DNA of 64,000 bases from an uncultured bacterium (GTDB lineage: Bacteria > Pseudomonadota > Alphaproteobacteria > Rhodospirillales > Rhodospirillaceae): the NCBI GenBank assembly GCA_903888485.1, contig CAISTS010000011.1:1-64000 (forward strand). Reading direction: 5' to 3'. A program made the position numbers and the translations under genes. Each line of letters begins with the position of its first letter. Within the stretch, counting starts at the first letter, position 1. This document shows, one piece after another, positions 33,770-43,022 of this stretch. Under the pieces are notes generated by a model, which was not told the origin of the DNA, searched no databases, and was given only the letters and a program-made list of their open reading frames with translations.

Positions 33770-34864
33770 ATGTCTCGGCTAAGGGCGCGCACACGGCAGA
33801 TTGGATCGTGGTTCGCGCGCCACAGGCGCGAATTGCGCCTGACGGTGCGCGTCACCGTCGGCGCCATGCTCGGCTTCGTTGCCGCCCAGGCCCTCCATCT
33901 GCCGCAGCCCTATTGGGCGGTCTTCGCCGCCGTGATTGTCACCGAGACCAGCGTCGGCGGCTCGGTCGCGGCCGCCGTCAACTGGATGTTGGGCACCGTC
34001 GGCGGCGCGGTCTACGGCGCGGCCGTGGCGGCCTATCTGCCCATGGACAGCCAAGCCACTGCCATGATCGAGCTTGCGGTCAGCCTCGCGCCCTTGGTGC
34101 TGCTGGCTGCGCTTTATCCGCGCTTCCGGGTCGCGCCGGTCACCGCCATCATCGTGCTCGCCACCATCAACAGCGCCGTCATGAGCCCCTTGCAGTCGGC
34201 CGTCGACCGCGTGGTCGAGATCGGTCTGGGCAGCGCCATCGGCCTTGCGGTCTCGCTTCTGGTGCTGCCGTCACGCGCGAGCACGCTGGTCGGCGAAACG
34301 GCCGGCCGCGCGCTCGATCAGATGGCGCGGCTGCTGGCCACCCTCACGGAAGCATTCGGAAAACCTATCAATCTCGATAGCACGCAGCCGATCCATCTCG
34401 AGATCCTTTCGGCGCTCGGCGATCTCGAAGTCGTGGTCGACGAGGCCGAACGCGAGCGCGCGACGCGTCTCGCCAGCGCGCCCGATCCCGCGCCGCTGCC
34501 GCGTACGCTGCACCGCGTGCGCAACGACTTGGTGATGATCGGCCGCGCCGTGCCCGAGCCGCTGCCCGATCCTTTGGGCGCGCGTCTGCAAGCGGTGTTC
34601 GCCGAAGCCTCGGCGGAACTGATTAAGTTTTTCCAGAACGGCGCCGTGGCGCTGCGCAAACGGCGGCCCGCCCCGCCGCGTGACGCGCTTGAAGCCGCCT
34701 TCGATCACTTCAATATTGCGCTTCTGGAACTGCGCGAGGAGCAGCTCATCCGCACCCAGTCTAGTGAGATGGCGGGGCGCGTCTTTGCGCTCAGCTTCGC
34801 GTTTCAGCAGCTGCGCGCCAATGTGAAGGATCTGGCGGGGCGCATTTCCGAGCGTGCGATTTAG
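33770..34864 (+). CDS. FUSC-family membrane transporter
   Basis: 364 residues. About 20-170 has six hydrophobic segments (for example VTVGAMLGFVAAQALHL, PYWAVFAAVIVTETSVGGS and VEIGLGSAIGLAVSLLVLPS), then a soluble helical C-terminus. This matches the FUSC / aromatic-acid exporter fold. Substrate unknown. Only seven bases separate it from the TPR gene, so it may be read through from the flagellar operon although the function looks unrelated. Confidence 0.78.
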   Translation: MSRLRARTRQIGSWFARHRRELRLTVRVTVGAMLGFVAAQALHLPQPYWAVFAAVIVTETSVGGSVAAAVNWMLGTVGGAVYGAAVAAYLPMDSQATAMIELAVSLAPLVLLAALYPRFRVAPVTAIIVLATINSAVMSPLQSAVDRVVEIGLGSAIGLAVSLLVLPSRASTLVGETAGRALDQMARLLATLTEAFGKPINLDSTQPIHLEILSALGDLEVVVDEAERERATRLASAPDPAPLPRTLHRVRNDLVMIGRAVPEPLPDPLGARLQAVFAEASAELIKFFQNGAVALRKRRPAPPRDALEAAFDHFNIALLELREEQLIRTQSSEMAGRVFALSFAFQQLRANVKDLAGRISERAI

Positions 34865-35659
34865 CTAGTCGTCGGCGCGATCGTGATGGTCGCGACCACC
34901 GCCGCGCCGCCCGCCAAATCCACCTGGTCCACGCAGTGAGAACTTCACCGGCAGGACCATATCAATTTTGTCGCCCGCGAGTTCCGGCGGCGGAGGCGGG
35001 AAGGGCTGGGCGCGCAGGAGCACGGCGACGGCTTCGTCGTTGAGCAGCGGGAATTCCGAGCTTTTCTCGACGGCGACATTACTGACGTTGCCCTTGCGAT
35101 CCATGGTGAAGCGCACCAGGACGACACCTTCCTCAAGATTGACACGCGAGGACTGCGGATAGCGCAGGTTACGATTCACCTTGCGCAGCATATCCATCTG
35201 GAATGCGACAATCGCGGGATTGGGGTCGATGCGCACGGTGGGTGCGACGGACTGCGACGTGATCGGCGAAGGCGGCGCGTTCACCTGCACGATCGGCGGC
35301 GGCGTGTAGATCTGCACTGGCGGCGGCAGGTTCATGACGACCTGGGGCTGCTGCAGCAGGGGCTTCGGCGGCGGCGGCGGAGGCTCGAATTCCTTTTCCT
35401 CCTCCGGGAAGATGGCCACGGCCATGGGCGGGGCGATCTGGGTGGTCGCTTCGTGGGCGAGGCCGAGCGCAAGGCCGATCACGAAGATCGCCTGCACGGC
35501 AATGGTCGCGGCGCTGACCAGCGCGCGCTGCCTGCCGGAAGCCCCCAAAGCGGCGGTCGAGGGAGCGAAAGGCGCAAGCATGGGCCGGCGCGTCTCGGAC
35601 ACGCGCTCCTGTGACATCTCGCTGCCCGCGAGCGGAACCTGGAAATTCAACGAATTCAT
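34865..35659 (-). CDS. TonB energy transducer
   Basis: 264 residues from ATG 35659 (GTG 35668 possible). One membrane helix near 48-70 (ALVSAATIAVQAIFVIGLAL), a Pro-rich periplasmic spacer (EFEPPPPPPKPLLQ, PPPVQIYTPPPIV), and the TonB C-terminal domain with YPQSSRVNLEEGVVLVRFTM and GNVSNVAVEKSSE. Couples proton motive force to outer-membrane receptors. Divergent from a siderophore receptor gene, which it probably energises. Confidence 0.88.
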   Translation of the reverse strand: MNSLNFQVPLAGSEMSQERVSETRRPMLAPFAPSTAALGASGRQRALVSAATIAVQAIFVIGLALGLAHEATTQIAPPMAVAIFPEEEKEFEPPPPPPKPLLQQPQVVMNLPPPVQIYTPPPIVQVNAPPSPITSQSVAPTVRIDPNPAIVAFQMDMLRKVNRNLRYPQSSRVNLEEGVVLVRFTMDRKGNVSNVAVEKSSEFPLLNDEAVAVLLRAQPFPPPPPELAGDKIDMVLPVKFSLRGPGGFGGRRGGGRDHHDRADD

Positions 35660-35852
35660 CGACGTCACGGGCCTCTAAGCCCTATACAACTGCAACTCAT
35701 GATTAGTTTCAATGCTAATGAATGTCACTATCAATCTTATTGGCGGAGGATCTCGGACCGCTGTCCATAATTTATGTATTGTTATCATATGATTAACTCT
35801 GGTCTCCCGCACGGTACCGTGAAAAATGCTCTTGCATCCTCTCAAATTCGCA

Positions 35853-35880
35853 ATTAAGAGTCACTCGCATTCTCAATGAT
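35853..35880. promoter_or_regulatory. Candidate Fur-type operator before siderophore receptor
   Basis: Reading the minus strand, TGAGAATGCGAGTGACTC resembles Fur-type boxes in an AT-rich stretch about 50 bases before the receptor start. The 268-base divergent region 35660-35927 has no gene and is much more AT-rich than its neighbours. Match is partial. Confidence 0.35.
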
Positions 35881-35927
35881 GCCTTGAAATTCGCGATATC
35901 AGTTCGTTTCCGCCAGGGGACTTTTCG

Positions 35928-38285
35928 ATGTTTCTAGACATGACTTCTTGCGCCGCAGCCAATAGCGGTCTCGCGCGCCTCTCTTTCCGCAGCCTGCGTA
36001 CCCAGACCGCCATGGGCCTGGTGCTGCTCTGCACCGGGGCGGCTATGCCCGCCGTGGCCGCGCAGCAAGGTCCGCTTCAGCTTCCCGAAGCCTCGGTCGA
36101 AGACGACGCGCAGCAGCCCTACAAGCCCGAAGCGGTCGAATCACCGAAGTACACGGCGCCGCTGCTCGACACGCCGCAGACCGTGACGGTCATTCCTGAA
36201 TCGGTCATCAAAGACCAGAACCTGATGAGCCTGCGCGATGTGTTGTCCACTGTTCCAGGCATTACATTTGGTGCGGGCGAAGGCGGCGGCGGTTATGGCG
36301 ATTCCGTCAACCTGCGGGGCTTCACCGCAAACAGCGATATCACTGTCGACGGCGTGCGCGACAGCGCCCAGTACACCCGCTCGGACCCGTTCAACCTCGA
36401 GCAGATCGAAGTCGTCAACGGCGCCAACTCGGTCTACGGCGGTTCGGGCTCGGTCGGCGGCACCATCAACATCGTCTCAAAGACGGCCAAGGACACGGCC
36501 TTCACAACTCTTTCGGGCGGTGTCGGCACCGACAGCTATTTCCGCGGCACCATCGACACCAATCAGGTGATCAATGAGTCCACCGCCGTGCGCCTCAACG
36601 TCATGGGCCACATGCAGGACATGCCGGGCCGCAAGGTTGAAGAAGCCAAGCGCTGGGGCATCGCGCCTTCGGTTGCCTTCGGCCTCGGCTCGCCGACGCG
36701 CTTCACCTTCAACTTCGTGCACCAGCACGACAACAACACGCCGCAGTACGGCGTCGGTTACTTCAAGAATGCCTATAACAACGGCCCGGTGCCGGGTGCT
36801 GATGCCGGCAATTACTATGGCTACGCCAACATGGACCAGCAGCGCATCAATCTCGATGCCGGCACGGCCATCGTCACCCACGATTTCGACGCGAACTTCT
36901 CGCTGCGCAACCTCACGCGCTATCAGCAGGTGACGCAGTTCTCGCTGGTCAATCCGCCGCAAGGCACCTGGTGCGTCGCCAACGGCACCGCGACCGGAAT
37001 GAACATCGCAACGGGCGCCGCCTGCGCCGCGCCGCTTCTGCCGAACACGTTACTGCCGAGCGGTCCGCGCGGCACGACGCGCGCCACCAAGAACACCAAA
37101 CTCTATAACCAGACCGACTTGATGATGCGCTTCGCTGCGGGTGCGATTCAGCACAGCACAGTGTTCGGCGTCAGCGTCTCAAGCGAATCGTTCCGCCTCG
37201 ACAACGGTAATAGTCAGCGTACCGCCGCTGGCGCGACGCCGACGTACCCCTTGATGAACATCACAACACCGGACACCACATACACGGGCCCGATGTCGTA
37301 CATCCAGGCGGGCGCTCAGGACGGTACGCTGCGCAACCAGGCGGTGTACCTGTTCGAAACGGCCGAGATCACGCCTCAGATCGAACTCAACGGCGGCATG
37401 CGCTATGAGCACAACGAGGGCACGCACACGACCGCGACCTACTCTGCGACCGGTGTGTTTGCCTCGCAGGGCCCGATGTTCCAGAACGAGGACTATCTCT
37501 TCTCGTACCGCTTTGGTCTCGTCTACAAACCGATCCCCGATGCAAGCATTTACGCGGCATACGGCAACTCGAAAGCGCCGTCGAAGACGTCGGTCAATGG
37601 CGCATGCACAGCGGCGACCTGCAGCGTCGCGCCTGAGACCGCTGAGAACTACGAGTTTGGCGCCAAGTGGAACCTGCTCGACAATCGGCTGTCGCTGACC
37701 GGGTCGGTATTCCGCAATGCGCGTACCAACTTCCGCGTCGACTCCGGAGATCCTATCGTCTCCGAGCAGCAACTGGATGGCAGTGCGCGGGTTGACGGTC
37801 TGGCGCTGGGTGCCGCCGGCACGATCACGCCCGAATGGATGGTCTTTACCAACTACACGTACTTAAGGAGCAAATACCTGCGCAGTGTGTCGGCATTTTG
37901 TCTCGCCAACCCCGGCGTGGGCACGTGCACGAACACGCCAGGACAGCCCGACCCATTGGCGGGCCGGCCGCTCAGCGACGTGCCAAGCCATGCGTTCAGT
38001 CTTTGGACCACTTACGCGCTGCCGTTCAACATCACGGCGGGTTACGGCGCGACGTACCAGAGCAGTTTCACGCTGCGCAGGGGCAACGAAACGGCGTTCC
38101 AGCTGTCCAAGGCCTATTGGATTCACCGCGCTATGGTGAGCTACGCGATCAACCAAAACCTCGATCTGCAGCTGAACGCCAACAACATCTTCGACAAGAA
38201 ATACTACAGCCGCATCCGCAACAACGGATGGGCGACGCCGGGCGACGCCCGCCAGGTGACGCTGACGGTGAACTACAGCTTCTAA
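35928..38285 (+). CDS. TonB-dependent siderophore receptor
   Basis: Outer-membrane receptor for ferric siderophores, 785 residues. Signal peptide near 27-45 (TAMGLVLLCTGAAMPAVAAQ), plug domain with LLDTPQTVTVIPESVIKDQN, LRDVLSTVPGITFGAGEGG, LRGFTANSDITVDGVRD and VNGANSVYGGSGSVGGTIN, then a 22-strand barrel ending LTVNYSF with terminal Phe. Plug motifs resemble catecholate (Fiu-type) receptors, but specificity is not certain. Divergent from tonB; followed by a terminator and a PepSY protein. Confidence 0.92.
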   Translation: MFLDMTSCAAANSGLARLSFRSLRTQTAMGLVLLCTGAAMPAVAAQQGPLQLPEASVEDDAQQPYKPEAVESPKYTAPLLDTPQTVTVIPESVIKDQNLMSLRDVLSTVPGITFGAGEGGGGYGDSVNLRGFTANSDITVDGVRDSAQYTRSDPFNLEQIEVVNGANSVYGGSGSVGGTINIVSKTAKDTAFTTLSGGVGTDSYFRGTIDTNQVINESTAVRLNVMGHMQDMPGRKVEEAKRWGIAPSVAFGLGSPTRFTFNFVHQHDNNTPQYGVGYFKNAYNNGPVPGADAGNYYGYANMDQQRINLDAGTAIVTHDFDANFSLRNLTRYQQVTQFSLVNPPQGTWCVANGTATGMNIATGAACAAPLLPNTLLPSGPRGTTRATKNTKLYNQTDLMMRFAAGAIQHSTVFGVSVSSESFRLDNGNSQRTAAGATPTYPLMNITTPDTTYTGPMSYIQAGAQDGTLRNQAVYLFETAEITPQIELNGGMRYEHNEGTHTTATYSATGVFASQGPMFQNEDYLFSYRFGLVYKPIPDASIYAAYGNSKAPSKTSVNGACTAATCSVAPETAENYEFGAKWNLLDNRLSLTGSVFRNARTNFRVDSGDPIVSEQQLDGSARVDGLALGAAGTITPEWMVFTNYTYLRSKYLRSVSAFCLANPGVGTCTNTPGQPDPLAGRPLSDVPSHAFSLWTTYALPFNITAGYGATYQSSFTLRRGNETAFQLSKAYWIHRAMVSYAINQNLDLQLNANNIFDKKYYSRIRNNGWATPGDARQVTLTVNYSF

Positions 38286-38339
38286 CGAAGAAGGAGATGC
38301 CTTCATCCGCGCCCTGCCCAGACGCGCGGAGTTGAAGAG

Positions 38340-38402
38340 GGGACGACGGTTGGGCCTGCCTTTGCCCTCCCTTAGTCGGTTTTCAACCGTCGTCCCATTT
38401 TT
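38340..38402 (+). terminator. Terminator after siderophore receptor
   Basis: 13-bp arms GGGACGACGGTTG (38340-38352) and CAACCGTCGTCCC (38384-38396) with a 31-base loop, followed by ATTTTT. PepSY gene expression would need a promoter after this or read-through. Confidence 0.7.
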
Positions 38403-38500
38403 GAGTGCGTGATTTTAGCGCCGCAGATTCCGCAGGTCTCGATGCCTGCGTGCGTCTGCGGCCAAGCGATTTTGTGACAGGACCAATTCGGAGACGTGAC

Positions 38501-39739
38501 ATGACGGACATTCCCGCGCCGACCGACACCACAGCCAAGCCCGCGACCGCCGGCTTCTCGATCAAGCGGTTTCTCGGCTTCCTGCACCTGTGGGTGGGGA
38601 TCATCTTTTGCATCCCCTTCGTGATCCTGGGCATCAGCGGCTCGTGGTTGATGATCGATCACCTGCCGGAGCAATTCGCCGAAGATCCGCGCGCGGCCGC
38701 GTTCAGGCCGGTTTCCGAAATCATCACCGCCGCTCAGGCGCTCGCGCCCGAGGGCCGCGTGCCGGTCGCCTACGACATTCCCAATGCAGCCGGCGAGCCC
38801 GCCAGCGTGCGCTTCGCCGCGCCGCCGCGCCAAGGCGAGGGCGCGCAGCAAGGCGGCCCCGGTGGCTTCCGCGGCCAGACCCGCGTGACGGTCGATCCGG
38901 TCAGCCTTAAAGCGCAGGTCGCGCAGGGTGGTCCCGGCGGCGGCGGTCCGCCGACCATCATCCGTGAGGACGGCAGCATCAACTGGGGACGCCTGATGCA
39001 CGATCTGCACGGACGCATGCTGATCCCCGGTCCCGAAGGCCGCCAGTTCGTCGGCTGGCTCGGCGTGCTCATGACGGGCCTCTGCCTCACGGGCATCGTG
39101 ATGTGGTGGCCGAAACCGCGCCAATGGGCGCAAGCCTTCAAAGTGCGCTTCGGCCAGAGCGCGGTGCGCGTCAACCGTGAAGCCCACGGCGCGGCCGGCA
39201 TCTGGTTCTGGCTCGTGTTCTTCGTCGTCTGCTTCAGCGGCACGTACATCGTCTTCCCGCAGACCTTCAACGCCATGCTGGGGGCTAGCCCCGCAGTGCG
39301 CGATGCACGCAACCAGCAGCCCTTCAACGTCACACCCGTTGCCGATGCCACGCCCATCAACGCCGACGCGGCGGTCGCCCTGGCCAAGGATGCAGTGCCG
39401 GGCGGCATCGTGCGCGGCATCACCCTGCCGGCCAACGAAACCCAGCCTTACCGCGTCACCTTGTCGCGCGTCGGCGATTTCAACGGCAAGCCGCGCTCGC
39501 AGGTGATTATCGATCCCTGGCAGAACAAGGTTATGGAAACGCGCGACATCGATGTCTACGGCACGGTCGACAAGTTCCTCGCCTTCCAGCGCCAGCTCCA
39601 CGCCGGCAACGGCGTCGGCTGGTGGTGGTTCATCCTGGTGTTCATCTCGGGGGCCTTGCCGCCGCTGTTCGTCGGCACGGGCATCACCATGTGGTGGCTC
39701 AAACGCCGCAACAAGAAGCGCGTCATGGCGCAGGGCTAG
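38501..39739 (+). CDS. PepSY-domain membrane protein, iron-uptake associated
   Basis: 412 residues from ATG 38501 (GGAGA seven bases upstream). Four membrane helices: FLGFLHLWVGIIFCIPFVIL, GWLGVLMTGLCLTGIVMWWP, GIWFWLVFFVVCFSGTYIVF and GWWWFILVFISGALPPLFV. Two periplasmic PepSY-like parts lie between. A Gly/Pro/Gln-rich stretch is near 110-160. This family often accompanies siderophore receptors and may reduce ferric siderophore; that role is inference. His in HLWVG and LHGRML are potential haem ligands. Confidence 0.85.
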   Translation: MTDIPAPTDTTAKPATAGFSIKRFLGFLHLWVGIIFCIPFVILGISGSWLMIDHLPEQFAEDPRAAAFRPVSEIITAAQALAPEGRVPVAYDIPNAAGEPASVRFAAPPRQGEGAQQGGPGGFRGQTRVTVDPVSLKAQVAQGGPGGGGPPTIIREDGSINWGRLMHDLHGRMLIPGPEGRQFVGWLGVLMTGLCLTGIVMWWPKPRQWAQAFKVRFGQSAVRVNREAHGAAGIWFWLVFFVVCFSGTYIVFPQTFNAMLGASPAVRDARNQQPFNVTPVADATPINADAAVALAKDAVPGGIVRGITLPANETQPYRVTLSRVGDFNGKPRSQVIIDPWQNKVMETRDIDVYGTVDKFLAFQRQLHAGNGVGWWWFILVFISGALPPLFVGTGITMWWLKRRNKKRVMAQG

Positions 39740-39760
39740 CGCTTTCCCTTAGCGACCACG

Positions 39761-39789
39761 AAAGGCCGGGTCCAGCACCCGGCCTTTTT
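39761..39789 (+). terminator. Terminator after PepSY gene
   Basis: GGCCGGGT / ACCCGGCC stem, loop CCAGC, followed by TTTTTA. Confidence 0.85.
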
Positions 39790-39894
39790 ACTTCGCGCCG
39801 TCCGCAGGACGGGCGCCCGCCGGTCAAAGCCGGGCAAATAAAAGAGTCCCGCCGCCCAACTCCGGCGGCTGCTTCCCGTTAATCCTCATCAGGC

Positions 39895-39934
39895 AAAAAA
39901 AGCCCCGCGGCCTGGGGGGACGGGCGGCGGGGCT
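39895..39934 (-). terminator. Candidate terminator of fliOP operon
   Basis: On the minus strand AAGCCCCGC and GCGGGGCT form a stem followed by seven Ts, about 180 bases after the fliP stop. The rest of 39790-40114 shows no gene. Confidence 0.6.
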
Positions 39935-40114
39935 TGTGGGGTCGTCAAAACCGGCGATCGTTGGGGGACGGTGGGCGCCGGTTCATAAGGAAAACGGCGG
40001 TCCCGAGAAAAAGTTCAGTGGCAGCATAGATTTTTGCGAGAATTCTGTGGATAAGTCCGGATGTGACAATAACCCATTGATTTGGAATAATATTAATTCC
40101 GAGGGGGCCGGCCG

Positions 40115-40885
40115 TTACTGGAAACTCTGCACCAAGCTGCCCACCAGCAGATACCAGCCGTCCACCAGGACGAAGAAAATCAGCTTAAACGGCAGGGATA
40201 ACATCATAGGTGGCAGCATCATCATGCCCATCGACATGAGGACCGAGGCGATGACCATGTCGATGATGATGAAGGGCACGTAGATCAGAAAGCCGATCTC
40301 GAAGGACCGCCTGAGTTCGGAAATCATGAAGGCCGGGATCAGGGCTTTCAGCGGCGTGTCGGCGGGCGTCGCCACGGACTCGACCCGCGCCATGCTCATG
40401 AACAGCTGCAAATCCTTCTCGCGCACGTGCTCCATCATGAAGGCATGGAAGGGCACCGTGGAACGGTCGAAGGCTTCCTGCTCGGTGATCTGGCCGTTGA
40501 TCAGCGGCTGCACGCCGGTATCCCAGGCGGCTTGGAACGTCGGCTGCATGATGAAGATGGTGATGAAGATCGCCAGCGACATCACCACGACGTTGGGCGG
40601 GCTGGTGTTGGTGCCGAGCGCGCGGCGCAGGATCGACAGCACGATGACGACGCGCGTGAAGGACGTGACCATCATCAGGATCGCGGGCGCGACGCTGAGC
40701 ACGGTCATCAACAGGAGAAGCTGAATGACGCGGCTGGTGGTCGAGCCGGGGCCTTGCGCGCCGGTCGGGCCGAGGTCCAGCGTGAAGCTCTGCGCCGCCG
40801 CGGGATGCGCGAAGGCGATCAACAGAAGGATTGCGCCAAGCACCGCAAGAACGCGCGCAGGTCTACGGAGGAGGGCCGAGATCAT
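40115..40885 (-). CDS. fliP: FliP, flagellar export gate protein
   Basis: Integral membrane component of the type III export gate with FliQ and FliR. 256 residues with a signal-like N-terminus (VLAVLGAILLLIAFAHPAAA) and the FliP blocks PAILMMVTSFTRVVIVLSIL, ALGTNTSPPNVVVMSLAIF and FIMQPTFQAAW, ending with SVLMSMGMMMLPPMMLSLPF and LLVGSLVQSF. Overlaps fliO by 4 bases. fliQ and fliR lie in the opposite operon. Confidence 0.96.
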   Translation of the reverse strand: MISALLRRPARVLAVLGAILLLIAFAHPAAAQSFTLDLGPTGAQGPGSTTSRVIQLLLLMTVLSVAPAILMMVTSFTRVVIVLSILRRALGTNTSPPNVVVMSLAIFITIFIMQPTFQAAWDTGVQPLINGQITEQEAFDRSTVPFHAFMMEHVREKDLQLFMSMARVESVATPADTPLKALIPAFMISELRRSFEIGFLIYVPFIIIDMVIASVLMSMGMMMLPPMMLSLPFKLIFFVLVDGWYLLVGSLVQSFQ

Positions 40886-41226
40886 GGCTCTTTGTCCTGG
40901 GGCAGGAATTGGCTGAAGACGGCAAGGCCCTGCGGCTGTTCGCCGGAAGGCGCGCCGGCCGGCGGCGTGATGTCGGTTTCAATGACTTGGCTGGTGTTGG
41001 GCCCGACCAGCAGCAGATGTTCGACATCGTCGCGGCGGACGAGCACGACGCGGTGGCGCGCATCCAGCGACGCGGCTTCAACAATTCCGAGGCGTCGCTT
41101 GCGGCCCATGGGGCTGTGCATGCCGCCCATCAGTCCAAAGCGCTTCAGCAGCCAGGCAAGGCCGAGGATGAGGCCGATGACAAGAACAAGCACCAGGACA
41201 AAGCGCAGGTACGTCGTGAATTCCAT
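40882..41226 (-). CDS. fliO: FliO-like export apparatus protein
   Basis: 114 residues: one N-terminal membrane helix (LRFVLVLVLVIGLILGLAWL) then a small domain with RLGIVEAASLDARHRVVLVR and EHLLLVGPNTSQVIET, typical of FliO, which helps assemble FliP. Overlaps fliP by 4 bases, the usual gene order. Confidence 0.88.
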   Translation of the reverse strand: MEFTTYLRFVLVLVLVIGLILGLAWLLKRFGLMGGMHSPMGRKRRLGIVEAASLDARHRVVLVRRDDVEHLLLVGPNTSQVIETDITPPAGAPSGEQPQGLAVFSQFLPQDKEP

Positions 41227-41250
41227 GCTTCGTCCCCCAGGCCCCAGCGC

Positions 41251-41616
41251 TTACGGATAATGCTTGAGCGTCTGGCCGTAGGCCGACGTGGCGGTATCGG
41301 CGCCCACAAGGTTCGCAAGGCTCGGCATATCGCCGAAGCGGCGGCTGAGATTGGCGGTCAGCGCATCGAGCGCGCTAAGCAGCGCTTCCATCGCCGGAAT
41401 CAGCGGGCGGCTGCCGTCGCGTGGCAAAGCGAGCGCCGCATCACACACGCGCTTCGTGCGTTCCTGCAACGCGGAGAGCTCGACGACGCGGCCCTCGTCG
41501 AGCAGGCGCACGGCGGTGGCGATGAGGGACTCGATTTTCACGAGCTCGGCTTCGATGGTTTCGATGCTGCCAGCGGGTGTTTGCGGTTCCGGAGGTTGCG
41601 GGCTGTGATGGTTCAT
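41251..41616 (-). CDS. Unknown helical protein in fliOP operon
   Basis: 121 residues, almost entirely helical: ETIEAELVKIESLIATAVRL, ELSALQERTKRVCDAALAL, PAMEALLSALDALTANLSRR. No signal or membrane segment. The size and pattern are those of a flagellar export chaperone (FliT/FlgN type), but I see no diagnostic motif. Its ATG overlaps the stop of the upstream FlhB-like gene and fliO follows 24 bases later, which ties it to export apparatus assembly. Confidence 0.6.
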   Translation of the reverse strand: MNHHSPQPPEPQTPAGSIETIEAELVKIESLIATAVRLLDEGRVVELSALQERTKRVCDAALALPRDGSRPLIPAMEALLSALDALTANLSRRFGDMPSLANLVGADTATSAYGQTLKHYP

Positions 41617-41918
41617 GACGGGCTCCGGGTAAAATTGAAATCGGGCGGTGTCTGGCCGTTGGCGCGGTAAACGTAGGTCAGGATCTCCGACACCGCCGCG
41701 AAGGCTTCGGTTGGAATATCGCTGTCGACATCGACGGCGGACAGGATCTGCACGAGGTCGGCGTCCTCGCGCACCTTCACGCCGTTGGCGAAGGCGATCG
41801 ACAGGATCTGCTCGGCGACGAACCCGCGGCCGCTGGCGGTCACTGTCGGGGCGGCCTGGCCGGGCTGCTCCTCAAGGGCGACGGCGATGGTCTTGGGGGG
41901 CTCTCGGTCTTGGGTCAT
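41613..41918 (-). CDS. FlhB C-terminal-domain homologue (FlhX-type)
   Basis: 101 residues from ATG 41918. Corresponds only to the cytoplasmic switch domain of FlhB: KTIAVALEEQ, GRGFVAEQILSIAFANGVKV, REDADLVQILSAVDVDSDIP, VSEILTYVYRANG. It lacks the NPTH self-cleavage site, matching FlhX-type proteins that can replace the FlhB fragment in export gating in some bacteria. First gene of the fliOP operon. Full flhB is at 44470. Confidence 0.82.
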   Translation of the reverse strand: MTQDREPPKTIAVALEEQPGQAAPTVTASGRGFVAEQILSIAFANGVKVREDADLVQILSAVDVDSDIPTEAFAAVSEILTYVYRANGQTPPDFNFTRSPS

Positions 41919-41994
41919 TAACGGGTCGATTCCGGGGGCGTGGCGGTCCTGCAACAGGACGCCTCCGCACCGGGAAAAAATTGCCGGAAAGCGT

Positions 41995-42009
41995 TTAAGA
42001 AACACTTAA
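41995..42009. promoter_or_regulatory. CtrA-type box between fliOP and flgBC operons
   Basis: TTAA-GAAACAC-TTAA, a perfect N7 spacing, in the 237-base region between the divergent FlhX-type gene and flgB. It could serve either or both operons. Export gate genes are CtrA targets in Caulobacter. Confidence 0.55.
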
Positions 42010-42155
42010 GTGACTGGGGCCTAAAACCGCCCGCAAACCCGCGGAAAACTGCCAAATTTCGTTGGTTAACGAAGATTCATCGATTGTTAAGGTTCCTAGG
42101 TCAATTTTGCCTACCGCCGCCGGTATTCCATCCGGGGCGTATCCGGGGACCGGCC

Positions 42156-42569
42156 ATGGACCTGAACGACCTAAAACTCTTCAAGCTCGCGACGACCCGC
42201 ATGGACTGGGCGGCGCAGCGCCAAAAGGTTTTGTCGCAGAACATCGCCAACGCCGACACGCCGAACTACCGGCCGAAGGACCTCAAGCCCGTCAATTTCA
42301 AGGACGAACTGCACGGCAGCATGGTGGCGGCGGTGCCGGTGGCGCGCACCAATCCCAATCACCTGAAGGGCACGATCCCCGAGCAAGAGCGCTTCCGCGC
42401 GCCGGGGCAGCCGAAAACCTTTGAAGAAGCGCCCGATGGCAACCAGGTGGTGGTCGAAGAACAGATGCAAAAAGTCGGCGACACCCGCAGCGAATACAAC
42501 ACCGCGGTCACGCTGATGCAGGCGCAGATGAAGATGCTCAGGATCGCACTCAAAGGCAGCGCCGGCTAA
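42156..42569 (+). CDS. flgB: FlgB, proximal rod protein
   Basis: 137 residues from ATG 42156, preceded by GGGGAC. Contains the rod motif KVLSQNIANADTPNYRPKDL and the C-terminal NTAVTLMQAQMKMLRIALKG. Exported without a signal peptide. First gene of the flgB-flgC-fliE-fliQ-fliR-flhB-cckA unit; the longer frame from 41940 covers the promoter. Confidence 0.95.
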   Translation: MDLNDLKLFKLATTRMDWAAQRQKVLSQNIANADTPNYRPKDLKPVNFKDELHGSMVAAVPVARTNPNHLKGTIPEQERFRAPGQPKTFEEAPDGNQVVVEEQMQKVGDTRSEYNTAVTLMQAQMKMLRIALKGSAG

Positions 42570-42597
42570 TCAGCCGTAGGGGACAAGGACCAGGACC

Positions 42598-43008
42598 ATG
42601 GATGATCTCAGCTCGAGTTCCAAAATCGCCGCCAACGGCATGAAGGCCCAGGCCACGCGCCTGCGCGTGATCTCGGAGAACTTGGCCAACGCCGATTCCA
42701 CCGCTGAAGTCCCGGGCGGCGAGCCGTATCGCCGCAAGCTCGTGACCTTCCGCAACCAACTCGACCGCGAGCTCGAAGCCGATACCGTGAAAGTCAAACG
42801 CATCTACAACGACAAGAGCAAACTGCCGTCGAAGTACGATCCGACGCATCCCGGCGCCAATGCGCAAGGCTACGTGCTGACGCCGAACGTCAATCCGCTC
42901 ATCGAAATGATGGACATGCGCGAAGCGCAGCGCTCGTACGAAGCCAACATGAACGTGATCTCCACCTCGCGTCAGATGGTGGCCAAGACGCTTGAACTCC
43001 TGAAGTAG
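42598..43008 (+). CDS. flgC: FlgC, proximal rod protein
   Basis: 136 residues. Rod motif LRVISENLANADSTAEVPGG, then GYVLTPNVNPLIEMMDMREA and the closing QRSYEANMNVISTSRQMV. Standard length for FlgC. 28 bases after flgB, 14 before fliE. Confidence 0.96.
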   Translation: MDDLSSSSKIAANGMKAQATRLRVISENLANADSTAEVPGGEPYRRKLVTFRNQLDRELEADTVKVKRIYNDKSKLPSKYDPTHPGANAQGYVLTPNVNPLIEMMDMREAQRSYEANMNVISTSRQMVAKTLELLK

Positions 43009-43022
43009 GATAGGGGAAGACC

